Source of the DNA: Rhodothermales bacterium
GTDB lineage: Bacteria; Bacteroidota; Rhodothermia; Rhodothermales; JAHQVL01
Direction of reading: 5' to 3'
Assembly (NCBI GenBank): GCA_041391505.1
Contig: JAWKNW010000004.1
Location: 124,001 to 188,000 of the forward strand
Length of the DNA stretch: 64,000 bases
The position numbers and the translations under genes are program-made. The notes under the pieces were generated by a model that saw only the letters and a list, made by a program, of their open reading frames with translations, searched no databases and was not told the DNA's origin. Of this stretch, positions 32,057-40,714 are shown in pieces. The first letter of the stretch is position 1. The number at the start of each line of letters is the position of its first letter.

Positions 32057-33985
32057 ATGGTTTTTAGCAGGCATCTCGTTCGATGGGCCGGTCCGCTTCG
32101 ATGCGCCGGCTGCCTCCTCGTGCTGGGCGCGGCCGTCGCGTCGGCGCACGCGCAGGCCTCCGACTCGGTCTACACCCTCCCGGGCATCACGGTGACGGCG
32201 ACGCGCCGACCGGTCGCCATGGATCGCGCTCCCGCGCGCATCCAGCGCCTCGACCGCCCTGACCTCGCCTCCGCGGCCTCGCTGGCCGACGTGCTGCTGC
32301 GCCGCGCCGGCGTGTTCATCCGTCCCTACGGCAACGGGCTCGCCACCCTCTCGATGCGCGGCGGCACGGCGTCGCAGTCGCTCATCCTGCTCGACGGCCT
32401 GCCGGTGTCGGACCCGCAGCTCGGACAGATCGATCTCTCGCTGCTGCCGCTGTTTTTTGTCGATCGCGTCGAGGTGATGCACGGCGCCGGCTCGTCGCTG
32501 TACGGGAGCGAGGCGATCTCGGGCGCGGTACAGCTCCAGACCGCCGTCCCGGTGGAGCCGCTTTCGGTCTCTTTTTCGGGTGGATATGGCCCCTATGGCG
32601 AGCGTCAGGCCGGCGGAACGCTCGCCGCGCGCCAGGGGCGCTGGAGCGCGCGCGTCGCCGGGGAATTTCGGGGGGAGGATGGCGACTACCCGTTCTGGAA
32701 TCCGTCGCTCTTTCCGCCGCGGGAGGCGCCACGCGCCGGGGCGGATCGCCGGCAGCATAGCCTGTACGCCGGCCTGACGCGCGCCATCGATACGCATCGC
32801 CAGACGCGGATCGCCGTGCTGGCGACCGATGCCGAGCGCGGTCTGCCCGGGCCGGCGACGACCACCCCCGTCGGCGAGCGACAGCAGGATCGGCAGGTGC
32901 GCCTCTGGGGGACGCACGAGGGCGCCGGATGGCGGCTGCGCGCCACGCTCCAGCAGTCGGAACTGCGCTATCTGAACCCGCGGCTTCGGATCGACGACCT
33001 CGGCCTTTCCCGGACGGCGCTGCTACAGGCGGAGACCTTCGGGGCGGCAGGACGCCTGGCCTGGACCGCCGGCCTCAGCGGGGGCGCCGGGCGGGCCGAG
33101 CATCCCAACCTGGCCAGCGCGGCGCGCAGGACGCAGGGAGCGGCCTTCGCGAGCGGGACGATCGACGCCGGCCGGCTCCAGCTCTATCCCGCGCTCCGCC
33201 TCGACGCGGTTTCGTCGGGCGGCGACGGGCGCTACGCCGTGAACCCGGGACTGGGCGCCAACCTGCATCTGACGCCGCGCGCCGGCATCGCGCTGAAAGG
33301 CCGCCTCGCGCGCGGGTTTCGGGCGCCGACGCTCAACGACCGCTTCTGGCAGCCCGGCGGCAACCCCGATCTGAAACCCGAGCGGAGCTGGACCGCCGAC
33401 GCCGGCGTGGCGTGGACGCCCCCGGAGCAGGCCGCCCGGCTGGAAATCACCGTCTTCGACCAGCATGTGCGCGATCAGATCGTCTGGCAGCCGGCCACGA
33501 GCACGGTCTGGTCGCCGCAAAACGTGGCGCAGGTGCGGTCGCGGGGCATCGAGTCCTCCGCCGGCGCGCAACGGCGCATTGGCCGGTGGGTGGTAACGAC
33601 GGATGCGCGCTACACCCTGACCGCCGCCGTCGACCGCTCCGACCCGGCCTCGGCCTCCTTCGGAAGACAGGTTCGTTATGTGCCACGGCATCAGATGAAA
33701 GCGACGGTCTCGGCCCTCTGGCAAGCCCGCGCCTGGAACGTTTCGCTCGAAACCGGCGCCGTGCGTATCGGCCGGCGCTTCGTGACGGCCGACGAGACGC
33801 AGTCCCTTGCACCCTACGCCGTGGCCGATGCCGGCGTCACGCTGGGCCGGCAGGCGGCCTTCGGCCGTATCCAGCTCTCGGCCCGTCTGGACAATGCATT
33901 CGACGCCGCCTACGAAAGCATCAAGGGCTACCCCATGCCCCCCCGCCGGCTCCACATCGCCCTCCGGGTCGATCTCGGTTCCTGA
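32057..33985 (+). CDS. btuB: BtuB-like TonB-dependent cobalamin receptor
   Basis: A 642-residue outer-membrane transporter, predicted to carry vitamin B12 or related corrinoids using TonB energy. A signal peptide (CLLVLGAAVASAHAQ) is followed by a TonB-box-like strand (ITVTATRRP), the plug (LADVLLRRAGVFIRPYG, MRGGTASQSLILLDGLPV, VEVMHGAGSSLYGSEAISGAV) and the barrel ending RLHIALRVDLGS. Its size and the absence of an N-terminal regulatory domain resemble BtuB. The specificity call rests mainly on the cobalamin riboswitch directly upstream. It is the first gene of an operon with a beta-propeller protein (33-base gap) and a [2Fe-2S] protein. Confidence 0.9.
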   Translation: MVFSRHLVRWAGPLRCAGCLLVLGAAVASAHAQASDSVYTLPGITVTATRRPVAMDRAPARIQRLDRPDLASAASLADVLLRRAGVFIRPYGNGLATLSMRGGTASQSLILLDGLPVSDPQLGQIDLSLLPLFFVDRVEVMHGAGSSLYGSEAISGAVQLQTAVPVEPLSVSFSGGYGPYGERQAGGTLAARQGRWSARVAGEFRGEDGDYPFWNPSLFPPREAPRAGADRRQHSLYAGLTRAIDTHRQTRIAVLATDAERGLPGPATTTPVGERQQDRQVRLWGTHEGAGWRLRATLQQSELRYLNPRLRIDDLGLSRTALLQAETFGAAGRLAWTAGLSGGAGRAEHPNLASAARRTQGAAFASGTIDAGRLQLYPALRLDAVSSGGDGRYAVNPGLGANLHLTPRAGIALKGRLARGFRAPTLNDRFWQPGGNPDLKPERSWTADAGVAWTPPEQAARLEITVFDQHVRDQIVWQPATSTVWSPQNVAQVRSRGIESSAGAQRRIGRWVVTTDARYTLTAAVDRSDPASASFGRQVRYVPRHQMKATVSALWQARAWNVSLETGAVRIGRRFVTADETQSLAPYAVADAGVTLGRQAAFGRIQLSARLDNAFDAAYESIKGYPMPPRRLHIALRVDLGS

Positions 33986-34018
33986 TCTCCTTTTCCACCC
34001 CAGCCATCCCGTACGCTC

Positions 34019-35368
34019 ATGAACGCACCGACTCGTCTCCTCCTCGTTTTTTGTCTGTCGATCGGCCTGTTCGCGCCGGCTGCCCTCGCCCAGCCGGAAA
34101 CCATCGCCGTCTTCGTCGGCAACCAGGGCAACTTTTCGGATGCCAACGGCACCGTGTCGAGCATCGATCCCGCGACGCTGGCCGTGAACCTCGATCAACT
34201 GCCCGACCTGAACACGCTGGTCCAGAGCATCACGCTGCATGAGGGCACGGGCTTCGTGATGGCGAACACGTCTGACCGTATCGACCTCTTTTCGCTCGAC
34301 ACCCGGCAGCGGACCGGCCAGATCGCCGGCGTCCCGAGTCCGCGCTACATGACGGTCGTCGGGGAGGACAAGGCGTATGTGTCGAACCTCTACGACGCGA
34401 CGGTGACGATCATCCGGCTCTCGGATGCGAGCGTGCAGGGGACGGTCGACGTGGGCGACAACCCGGAGGACATCGCCGTCGCCGGCGGGCGCGTGTATGT
34501 GGCCAATCACGGGTTCGGGGCCGGAACGACGCTTTCGGTGATCGATCCGTCGAGCGATACGCCGCTCGATCCGCTGGAGCCGGGTTGCGACGGACCGCGC
34601 ATGCTCGCGGCCGATCTCGAACAGGAACTCTGGGTGGTGTGCACCGGCAACACGGTGTACAATGAGGACTTCACCGAGATCATCTCGGAATCGAACGGCC
34701 GGGTCGTCGTGCTCGACGGGGCGACCGGGGCGCTCGTCACATCGTTCGACGCGACGGCGCAGCTGGGCAGCGGAGTGGGAGGGCAGGATGCGTTCTACGA
34801 TCCGATCAGCCGGCGGCTTTTTGTCGTCCAGGGCACCGCCATCCTGCCGTTCGATACCGCTAGCAACGCGGCGCTCCCGGCCATCGACATACCCGGCGAC
34901 GAGGCGATTGGTGCGGTCGCCTACGACGACGCGACGGCGCGGTTTTATCTGGGGCGCATCACGGGATTTGCCGAGGCCGGCTCGGTCTCCATCCACGACG
35001 CCGAGGGGCGCGAGATGGCGCGTGTGGCCGCCGGCATCATCCCGTCCTCCATCGCGCTCCAGCGTGCCGGCGAGGCGGTCGCCGTCGAGGAGCAGCCTGT
35101 GGATGGCGCCTTCGCGCTGGAGGCGGGCTACCCCAATCCGTTCCGCGGAGCCGTCTCGATCCCGTTTGTCCTGGATACGTCCGGCCCCGTGCGCGTCGCC
35201 GTCTACGATCTGCTCGGACGGGAAGTCGAGGTGCTCGCCGAGGGCGTCTTCGCTGGCGGCCGGCACACGGTGCGGTGGGCGCCGCAATCGGCGCCAGCCG
35301 GTGTCTATGTGGTTTCAATGACGGCCGGCGAACGCCGGACGCACACGCGCATCACCCGAATCCGGTAA
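34019..35368 (+). CDS. BtuG-like beta-propeller (YncE/DUF5074-type) with T9SS tail
   Basis: A 449-residue secreted protein. A signal peptide (LLLVFCLSIGLFAPAALAQ) is followed by a YncE-like seven-bladed-propeller region (about 28-350) with repeating blade motifs such as RYMTVVGEDKAYVSNLYDATVTIIR and VAGGRVYVANHG. The C-terminal 85 residues are a T9SS sorting domain (GYPNPFRGA, VYDLLGREV, PAGVYVVSM). In Bacteroides, BtuG is a propeller surface lipoprotein that binds B12 very tightly and sits on BtuB. The matching fold, position after btuB and riboswitch control suggest the same job here, with the T9SS tail replacing the lipid anchor. Function is inferred, not shown. Confidence 0.82.
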   Translation: MNAPTRLLLVFCLSIGLFAPAALAQPETIAVFVGNQGNFSDANGTVSSIDPATLAVNLDQLPDLNTLVQSITLHEGTGFVMANTSDRIDLFSLDTRQRTGQIAGVPSPRYMTVVGEDKAYVSNLYDATVTIIRLSDASVQGTVDVGDNPEDIAVAGGRVYVANHGFGAGTTLSVIDPSSDTPLDPLEPGCDGPRMLAADLEQELWVVCTGNTVYNEDFTEIISESNGRVVVLDGATGALVTSFDATAQLGSGVGGQDAFYDPISRRLFVVQGTAILPFDTASNAALPAIDIPGDEAIGAVAYDDATARFYLGRITGFAEAGSVSIHDAEGREMARVAAGIIPSSIALQRAGEAVAVEEQPVDGAFALEAGYPNPFRGAVSIPFVLDTSGPVRVAVYDLLGREVEVLAEGVFAGGRHTVRWAPQSAPAGVYVVSMTAGERRTHTRITRIR

Positions 35369-35372
35369 CCCG

Positions 35373-35591
35373 ATGGCGATCCGCATCGACCGCTGTGTGT
35401 GCCACGGCTTCACCTTCGCGGAGATCAAACGGGAAGCCGACGCCGCCGGCCTGACGCGCCTGGATGAGCTTCGCGCTCGCGGGCTGTGCGGCAACGGGTG
35501 CGGTCTCTGCCATCCGTACCTGAGACGGATGCTGGAAACGGGCGAAACCGCGTTTCGGACCTTGCTGCCCCCTGAGGAGCCTCGATCGTAG
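35373..35591 (+). CDS. Small BFD-like [2Fe-2S]-binding protein
   Basis: A 72-residue cytoplasmic protein resembling the bacterioferritin-associated ferredoxin (BFD) fold. C8-V-C10-H-G-F-T at the N terminus and C39-x3-C43-x2-C46 (LCGNGCGLC) provide candidate iron-sulfur ligands. Only four bases separate it from the preceding stop codon, so it belongs to the B12-riboswitch operon. Possible roles, all inferred, include supplying electrons for corrinoid reduction after import; a BFD-type iron role is the alternative. It ends 124 bases before a convergent gene, a stretch with a small TCGCCC/GGGCGA hairpin but no T run. Confidence 0.82.
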   Translation: MAIRIDRCVCHGFTFAEIKREADAAGLTRLDELRARGLCGNGCGLCHPYLRRMLETGETAFRTLLPPEEPRS

Positions 35592-35715
35592 GTCCTGCAA
35601 AAACATGTCATCTCACCGGAATCGCCCGGCTGGGCGATGTAGCCGAGAGACCTTCCCCCAAAGGCCATGTCTCAAGTCAGGAGGTCACTCCGCGGCAATG
35701 CCGGTCGGGAGGACA

Positions 35716-37305
35716 CTATTTCCGCCCATACCCACCGCCTCCGGGCGTCTCGATCCGGAGGCGTTCGCCGGCTTCGAGCCGGCGCGAGAATTTACCGGGC
35801 AGGATCGTCTCGCGGCCGTCCGCGTCGACCAGAACGTTGCGTCCCGGCAGCCCGCTGTCGCCGCCGGCCAGTCCGCTCGGGCCCACGCTGCGCCGTTCGC
35901 TGAGCATGGTGACGGTTGCCGGCTGAAGCATCTCGTATTCCCGCACGATGCCGTCGCCGCCACGATGCCGGCCGTCGCCGCCGGAACCGGATCGGAGCGC
36001 GTACTGCGTGATGCGAAACGGAAAACTCAGTTCCAGCGCCTCCACGGGCGTGTTGAGCGTGTTGGTCATGTGGACCTGGACGCCGTCGAGCCCGTCGTGC
36101 CGAGTGCTGGCACCCATGCCGCCGCCGATGGTCTCGTAGTAGGCGTAGGGCGACCCGTCCGACCGGAGGCCGCCTATGGTGAGGTTGTTCATGGTGCCCT
36201 GGGAGGCCGCCGGCGCACGGTCCGGCATGGCGAGCGCGAGCGCGCCGAGGGCGACGTCGACGATGCGCTGCGAGGTTTCTACGTTGCCGCCGGCCACGGC
36301 GGACGGCGGGAGGGCATGCACCAGGCAGCCAGCGGGAGCGCGCACCGCCACCGGCGCAAAACAGCCCGCGTTGACCGGGATGGTCTCGCCCGCCAGCGCC
36401 TGGACGACATAATAACAGGCGGATTGCGTGATGCTGAGGACGGCGTTGAGGGAGGTCGGGCCGGCCGGGGACGTGCCGGCGAAATCGAAGTCGACGGCGC
36501 CGTCGCCCACCGTGACGGCGAGCCGGATGGTCAGCTCCGGTGCGCCCGGGCGGTCGTCCAGCACCAGGCTGTCGGCGTAGCGATAGACCCCCGCCGGCCA
36601 GGCCGCCAGCGCCGCGCGCATCAGGCGCTCGCTGTAGGCCAGCAGGTGCCGGGCGTAGGCGCCGACTTCAGCCCGACCGTGCCGCTCGCACAGTTCCGTG
36701 AGCCGACGGGCGCCGACCGCATGGGCGGCGCGCTGCGCGGACAGGTCGCCCAGGCGTTCCTCGGGCGTGCGGACGTTGCGGAGCAGGAGCCGCTGCAGAT
36801 CCGCGTTCAACACCCCGGCGCGATAGAGCTTGACGGGCGGGATGACGATGCCTTCCTGGAAGATTTCGGTCGAGAGCGGCAGCGACCCCGGCGTCATGCC
36901 GCCCACGTCGGCATGGTGGGCGCGGGTGGCGACAAAAAAGGCCGGCGCGTCGCCGGCGGAAGCGAACACCGGCGACACCATCGTGAGGTCGGGCAGGTGC
37001 GTTCCACCGTCGTAGGGATCGTTCAGCAGCACGAGGTCGCCGGCTTCCCACGACGGAAAGGCCGCGAGGGCGGCGGCGACGCTTGCCGGCATGGCGCCCA
37101 GATGCACGGGGATGTGGGCAGCCTGGGCGATCAGGTTGCCGGCGCCGTCGAACAGGGCGCAGGAAAAATCGAGCCGCTCCTTGATGTTGGGCGAGTAGCT
37201 CGTGCGCTGCAACGTGACCCCCATCTCCTCGGCGATGCCGGAAAACCGGTGCCGGTAGATTTCGAGCAGAATGGGGTCGGGGTCCGCTTCGTCAATCCAT
37301 TTCAT
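35716..37305 (-). CDS. hyuB: Hydantoinase/5-oxoprolinase family, B subunit
   Basis: The B subunit of an ATP-dependent hydantoinase or 5-oxoprolinase type enzyme, 529 residues from the chosen start MKWIDEADPDPILLEIYRHR. Family landmarks are TLQRTSYSPNIKERLDFSCALFD, AAHIPVHLGAMP, LNDPYDGGTHLPDLTMVSPVF, and the C-terminal GGGMGAS and GGGYG segments. A longer version starting at an upstream GTG (37329) is possible. It follows hyuA on the same strand, but the usual tight coupling is broken by a 226-base AT-rich gap. Whether it acts on hydantoins, 5-oxoproline or acetone-like substrates cannot be read. Confidence 0.92.
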   Translation of the reverse strand: MKWIDEADPDPILLEIYRHRFSGIAEEMGVTLQRTSYSPNIKERLDFSCALFDGAGNLIAQAAHIPVHLGAMPASVAAALAAFPSWEAGDLVLLNDPYDGGTHLPDLTMVSPVFASAGDAPAFFVATRAHHADVGGMTPGSLPLSTEIFQEGIVIPPVKLYRAGVLNADLQRLLLRNVRTPEERLGDLSAQRAAHAVGARRLTELCERHGRAEVGAYARHLLAYSERLMRAALAAWPAGVYRYADSLVLDDRPGAPELTIRLAVTVGDGAVDFDFAGTSPAGPTSLNAVLSITQSACYYVVQALAGETIPVNAGCFAPVAVRAPAGCLVHALPPSAVAGGNVETSQRIVDVALGALALAMPDRAPAASQGTMNNLTIGGLRSDGSPYAYYETIGGGMGASTRHDGLDGVQVHMTNTLNTPVEALELSFPFRITQYALRSGSGGDGRHRGGDGIVREYEMLQPATVTMLSERRSVGPSGLAGGDSGLPGRNVLVDADGRETILPGKFSRRLEAGERLRIETPGGGGYGRK

Positions 37306-37332
37306 GTTCCGTGAACCGCGTTCGCACACGGT

Positions 37333-37495
37333 TTATCAACCAGATTTTCAAATGTGGATAACTTGTGGAAGATTGCGGTCAAGCGTCTTGATAATTTCTG
37401 GATAACATATCTCAATGATATGAAAAATAAGGGTTTAGTTACACTAAGTCGTGTGCGGTCGGTGTGGGGGATTCTCCCTGCGTTTTTGTGGATAA
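37333..37495. other. AT-rich intergenic island with DnaA-box-like sites (possible replication origin)
   Basis: Two perfect DnaA-box words TGTGGATAA (37353-37361 and 37487-37495) and one 8/9 match TCTGGATAA (37397-37405) lie in the same orientation, with weaker matches at 37333-37341 and 37364-37372. The stretch from about 37385 to 37445 is strikingly A+T-rich for this genome (for example TATGAAAAATAAGGG), as expected of an unwinding element. It splits the hyuA-hyuB pair. The reading as an origin is tentative: dnaA, dnaN and parAB are not in the window. Confidence 0.4.
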
Positions 37496-37531
37496 CGGAA
37501 GTACCGTTTCGGTTCGGCCCTCGAACGGCGT

Positions 37532-39559
37532 TCAGCCGCGCGTTTGCAGCCATAGATTGCCCCAATCGTCGACGGAGGCGCTCCAGTTCGGGCTGACGAG
37601 CAGGGTGGTGTCGTACTGGACGACGCAGGCGGGCCCCTCGAAGCGGTGCCCGGGAGCGAGCCGGCTGCGATCGTACAGCGGCGTTCGGATGGGCCCGGAT
37701 TCGTCGTGCCACATGGGTTGAAACCCGCTGCGCGCGGTCTCGGCCGGCGCCGCCGCCGCCGGCAGGCGAGGCCATCCGGGGTCGACGCCCGGGACGGTCA
37801 GGCGCATCCGGAGGGTGACGGCTTCGACCTGCGCTTCGGGCATGGCGTAACCGAAGCGCTGCGCATGCCGGGCATGGAACTGTTCGATTGCGCTCCGGAT
37901 CGATGCCGGCAGGATGGGCAGCGGGAGCGGCGTCTCCAGTTCGTAGCTCTGTCCCTTGTAGCGCAGATCGAGAAAGGCCTCGAGGCGCCGGCCCGGCTCG
38001 TCCGTCGGGCGCTGGCTGAGCAGGATGTCGGCGAGGGATGCGGCGGGCGCGGCGAGCAGGTCCGGCCCGTCGAGCAGCGCCGCGGCCGGCTGGAGGACGG
38101 CGTGCGAGGCATCGCTGACGATATCGGCCATGAGCAGCCCCAGCGCGCTGAGGACGCCAGGATGCAACGGCACGAGGATGCGGCGCATGTCGAGGGCCTC
38201 GGCGAGGTCGCAGGCGTGGAGGGGGCCGGCGCCGCCGAAAGGCATCAGCAGGTAGTCGCGCGGGTCGTGCCCCCGTTCGACGGAGACGCGGCGAAGCGCC
38301 CGCTCCATCGTCGCGTTGGCGATGCGGACGATGCCGAGCGCGGTCTGTTCGACGGATTGGCCGAGCTGTTCCGCGAGCGGGGCGATGGCCTGTTGCGCCG
38401 CGGCGCGGTCGAGCGGGAAGCCGGCGCCGAACCCTTCGGGCCGCAGCCGGCCCAGCACGAGGTTGGCGTCCGTGACGGTGGGCGCCGCGCCGCCGCGGCC
38501 GTAACACGCCGGCCCCGGCCGCGCGCCGGCGCTTTCCGGGCCGACGCGCATCACCCCGCCGGCGTCGATGCGGGCGATGCTGCCGCCGCCGGCCCCGACC
38601 GTGTGGATGTCCGTCGTCGGCAGGCGGAGCGGCAGGCCGTCGATGTGGCTCTCCTGGGATCGCGGCACCTCGCCGGGGCAGAGCGCGACGTCGGTGCTGG
38701 TGCCGCCCATATCGAAGGTGAGGAGCCGGGGCCGCGCTTCCCCCGTGGCCTGCCGGGCCAGGGCGAAGGCGCCCACCGCTCCGCCTGCAGGACCGCTCAG
38801 AACGAGCCGCGCAGCCTGGCCTGCCGCCTGGGCGAGTCCGATCGTCCCGCCGTTCGATTGCATGATGCGTACGGGCCGGCCGTTCAGCGCCCGGTCGAGC
38901 CGCCGCAGGTACCGGGCCACGAGGGGCTGGACGTAGGCGTTGACCACGGTCGTCGAGGTACGTTCGTACTCGCGGTATTCGGGGAGGAGGGCGCTGCTGA
39001 GCGTGACGTAGGCATCGGGCAGCGCCTCGTTGAGCAGCCGCTCGGTCCGGCGTTCATGCTCGGGCGCGAGAAAGGAGAACAGGTAGACGACGGCCACGCT
39101 CTCGACGCCCTCGCTGCGGAGGCGCCCGGCCACGCGGCGGATGGCGGCTTCGTCGAGCGGGGCGATCACGGCGCCGGCGCTGTCGATCCGCTCGGGGATG
39201 CCGCACCGCAATCCGGCCGGCACGAGCGGTTCGGGCCGTGTTTGATCCAGCCGATAGAGATGGGGCCGGTTCTGCCGGCCGATCGCCAGGACATCGGCGA
39301 AGCCCTCGGTGGTGAGCAGGGCGGTGCGCGCGCCCCGGCGCTCCAGGAGCGCGTTCGTCGCGACCGTTGTGCCGTGCACGACGACGGTCTGGCCGGATGC
39401 CTGGAGACGCGCCAGCCCGTCCAGAATCCCGACGCTCTGGTCGTCCGAGGTCGTCGGGACTTTCAGCACGTGCAGGACGCCCCGATCGAGGAAGACGAAG
39501 TCCGTGAAGGTGCCGCCGACATCGATGCCGGCCATCGGGTGGGGAGTTGCGGGGTTCAC
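37532..39559 (-). CDS. hyuA: Hydantoinase/5-oxoprolinase family, A subunit
   Basis: The ATP-binding A subunit partner of the B subunit encoded downstream. The 675-residue protein has the actin/hexokinase-type nucleotide-binding strands: IDVGGTFTDFVFLD at residues 12-25, VVHGTTVATNALLER, LSGPAGGAVGAFALAR, LTFDMGGTSTDVALC, and the GGGSIARID loop. The C terminus is complete (NLWLQTRG). It probably forms a heteromeric enzyme with HyuB hydrolysing a cyclic amide. It starts 97 bases after hemH ends on the same strand, so read-through from the heme genes is conceivable but unproven. Confidence 0.92.
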   Translation of the reverse strand: MNPATPHPMAGIDVGGTFTDFVFLDRGVLHVLKVPTTSDDQSVGILDGLARLQASGQTVVVHGTTVATNALLERRGARTALLTTEGFADVLAIGRQNRPHLYRLDQTRPEPLVPAGLRCGIPERIDSAGAVIAPLDEAAIRRVAGRLRSEGVESVAVVYLFSFLAPEHERRTERLLNEALPDAYVTLSSALLPEYREYERTSTTVVNAYVQPLVARYLRRLDRALNGRPVRIMQSNGGTIGLAQAAGQAARLVLSGPAGGAVGAFALARQATGEARPRLLTFDMGGTSTDVALCPGEVPRSQESHIDGLPLRLPTTDIHTVGAGGGSIARIDAGGVMRVGPESAGARPGPACYGRGGAAPTVTDANLVLGRLRPEGFGAGFPLDRAAAQQAIAPLAEQLGQSVEQTALGIVRIANATMERALRRVSVERGHDPRDYLLMPFGGAGPLHACDLAEALDMRRILVPLHPGVLSALGLLMADIVSDASHAVLQPAAALLDGPDLLAAPAASLADILLSQRPTDEPGRRLEAFLDLRYKGQSYELETPLPLPILPASIRSAIEQFHARHAQRFGYAMPEAQVEAVTLRMRLTVPGVDPGWPRLPAAAAPAETARSGFQPMWHDESGPIRTPLYDRSRLAPGHRFEGPACVVQYDTTLLVSPNWSASVDDWGNLWLQTRG

Positions 39560-39656
39560 GTCGGCGGGGGCGGAAAAGCCTGTGGTTCGAGGATCAGCGG
39601 TAACGCCTCAAACGGATCTCGACCCGCCGTGATTCCTTGGGGGGCTCCGCGGCCCG

Positions 39657-40703
39657 TCATCGGTGCAGCGTGCGGCCGCCGTTGGTGCAGAACGTGCCGG
39701 CGTCGGGCCGGCACCGGCACGGGTAAAGCGCGGGCGCATCCGCGTCGAGCAGCGACTCGACGAGGTCGGCCATCGCATCGATCAATCGGGCATCGTCGTG
39801 CGGGACCGGTACCCGGAAAAACGCTATGCCGGCGGCTTCCACCTTTTCCTTGAAGTCGATGTCGAGTTCGGCGAGCGTCTCGGACTGTTCGTGCAGGAAG
39901 CTGATCGGCTCCACGACGAGCTGCCTGGCGTCTACCTCGTGGAGGTGGGTTTCGTTGTCCGGCTGCGTCCAGGCGATGTTGCGGTTGGCGTGGTTCTGAT
40001 AGCCGATCGTATACTGCACGGCGAGCCGTTCGGCGATCTGCCGGCATTGCTCCTCGACGTAGCGGTCGTAGCGGCTGCCGGCCTCGATGTATTTCATGGG
40101 CGTCCCATGCGCCGAAAAATAGAGCAGCGTGTCGGGGGCGTGGAGGTCGATGCCCGCCGCGGCGGCGCTGCCGGCGATGTGGTCCGCCCGCATGGCGGTG
40201 TAGCCCGGATGGGCGTGCCACCCCGAAATCCCACGGATCGGTCCCTCGAAGCCGGCCTCCGCGGCCGCACTCCAGACGTCGTTGAGTGCGGCGACGTTGG
40301 TGGTGAATCCGCACAGGGGATACACGGAGAACCCGATCAGCTGATCCGCCCCCTCCGCGATGGCGCGCTGCACCGCTTCTGCGATGGTCGGCCCGGTATA
40401 CTGCATCCCCAGATAGGCCCGAACGTCATGCCCCCGCGCGGCGAGGACGTCCTGGATGCGTTCGGTCTGGCGATTCGCCTGTTCGTCGAGCGGCGAGCCG
40501 CCTATCGCCTGGTAGTCGGCGATCAGTCCGGGTGCGCGGCGCTCCGCCAGCTCGCGGCATCGGCGGCGCAAGGCGGCTTCGTCCGGATACTGTTCGAGCG
40601 GGGCGTTGGTGTAGAAAATGCGTTCGAGGAAGGGGATGACGGCTTCCGGCGTCGGTTCAGCCGGCTCGCCGAAATTCAGCATGATGAGTCCGGTACGGGG
40701 CAT
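39657..40703 (-). CDS. hemH: Ferrochelatase (probably coproporphyrin ferrochelatase, CpfC)
   Basis: Inserts ferrous iron into a porphyrin. The 348-residue protein has the N-terminal GLIMLNFGEPA strand, FSVYPLCGFTTN in place of the usual YPHYS-type segment, the catalytic His in LYFSAHGTPMKY, and the QNHANRNIAWTQP and VEPISFLHEQSETLAELD segments. Because the two upstream genes encode HemQ and HemY, its substrate is more likely coproporphyrin III than protoporphyrin IX. The C-terminal tail contains CRC and FC motifs (C-x-C-x6-C), which might bind a metal or iron-sulfur cluster. It starts 11 bases after the end of hemY. Confidence 0.93.
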   Translation of the reverse strand: MPRTGLIMLNFGEPAEPTPEAVIPFLERIFYTNAPLEQYPDEAALRRRCRELAERRAPGLIADYQAIGGSPLDEQANRQTERIQDVLAARGHDVRAYLGMQYTGPTIAEAVQRAIAEGADQLIGFSVYPLCGFTTNVAALNDVWSAAAEAGFEGPIRGISGWHAHPGYTAMRADHIAGSAAAAGIDLHAPDTLLYFSAHGTPMKYIEAGSRYDRYVEEQCRQIAERLAVQYTIGYQNHANRNIAWTQPDNETHLHEVDARQLVVEPISFLHEQSETLAELDIDFKEKVEAAGIAFFRVPVPHDDARLIDAMADLVESLLDADAPALYPCRCRPDAGTFCTNGGRTLHR

Positions 40704-40714
40704 GCAGGGAGGGG

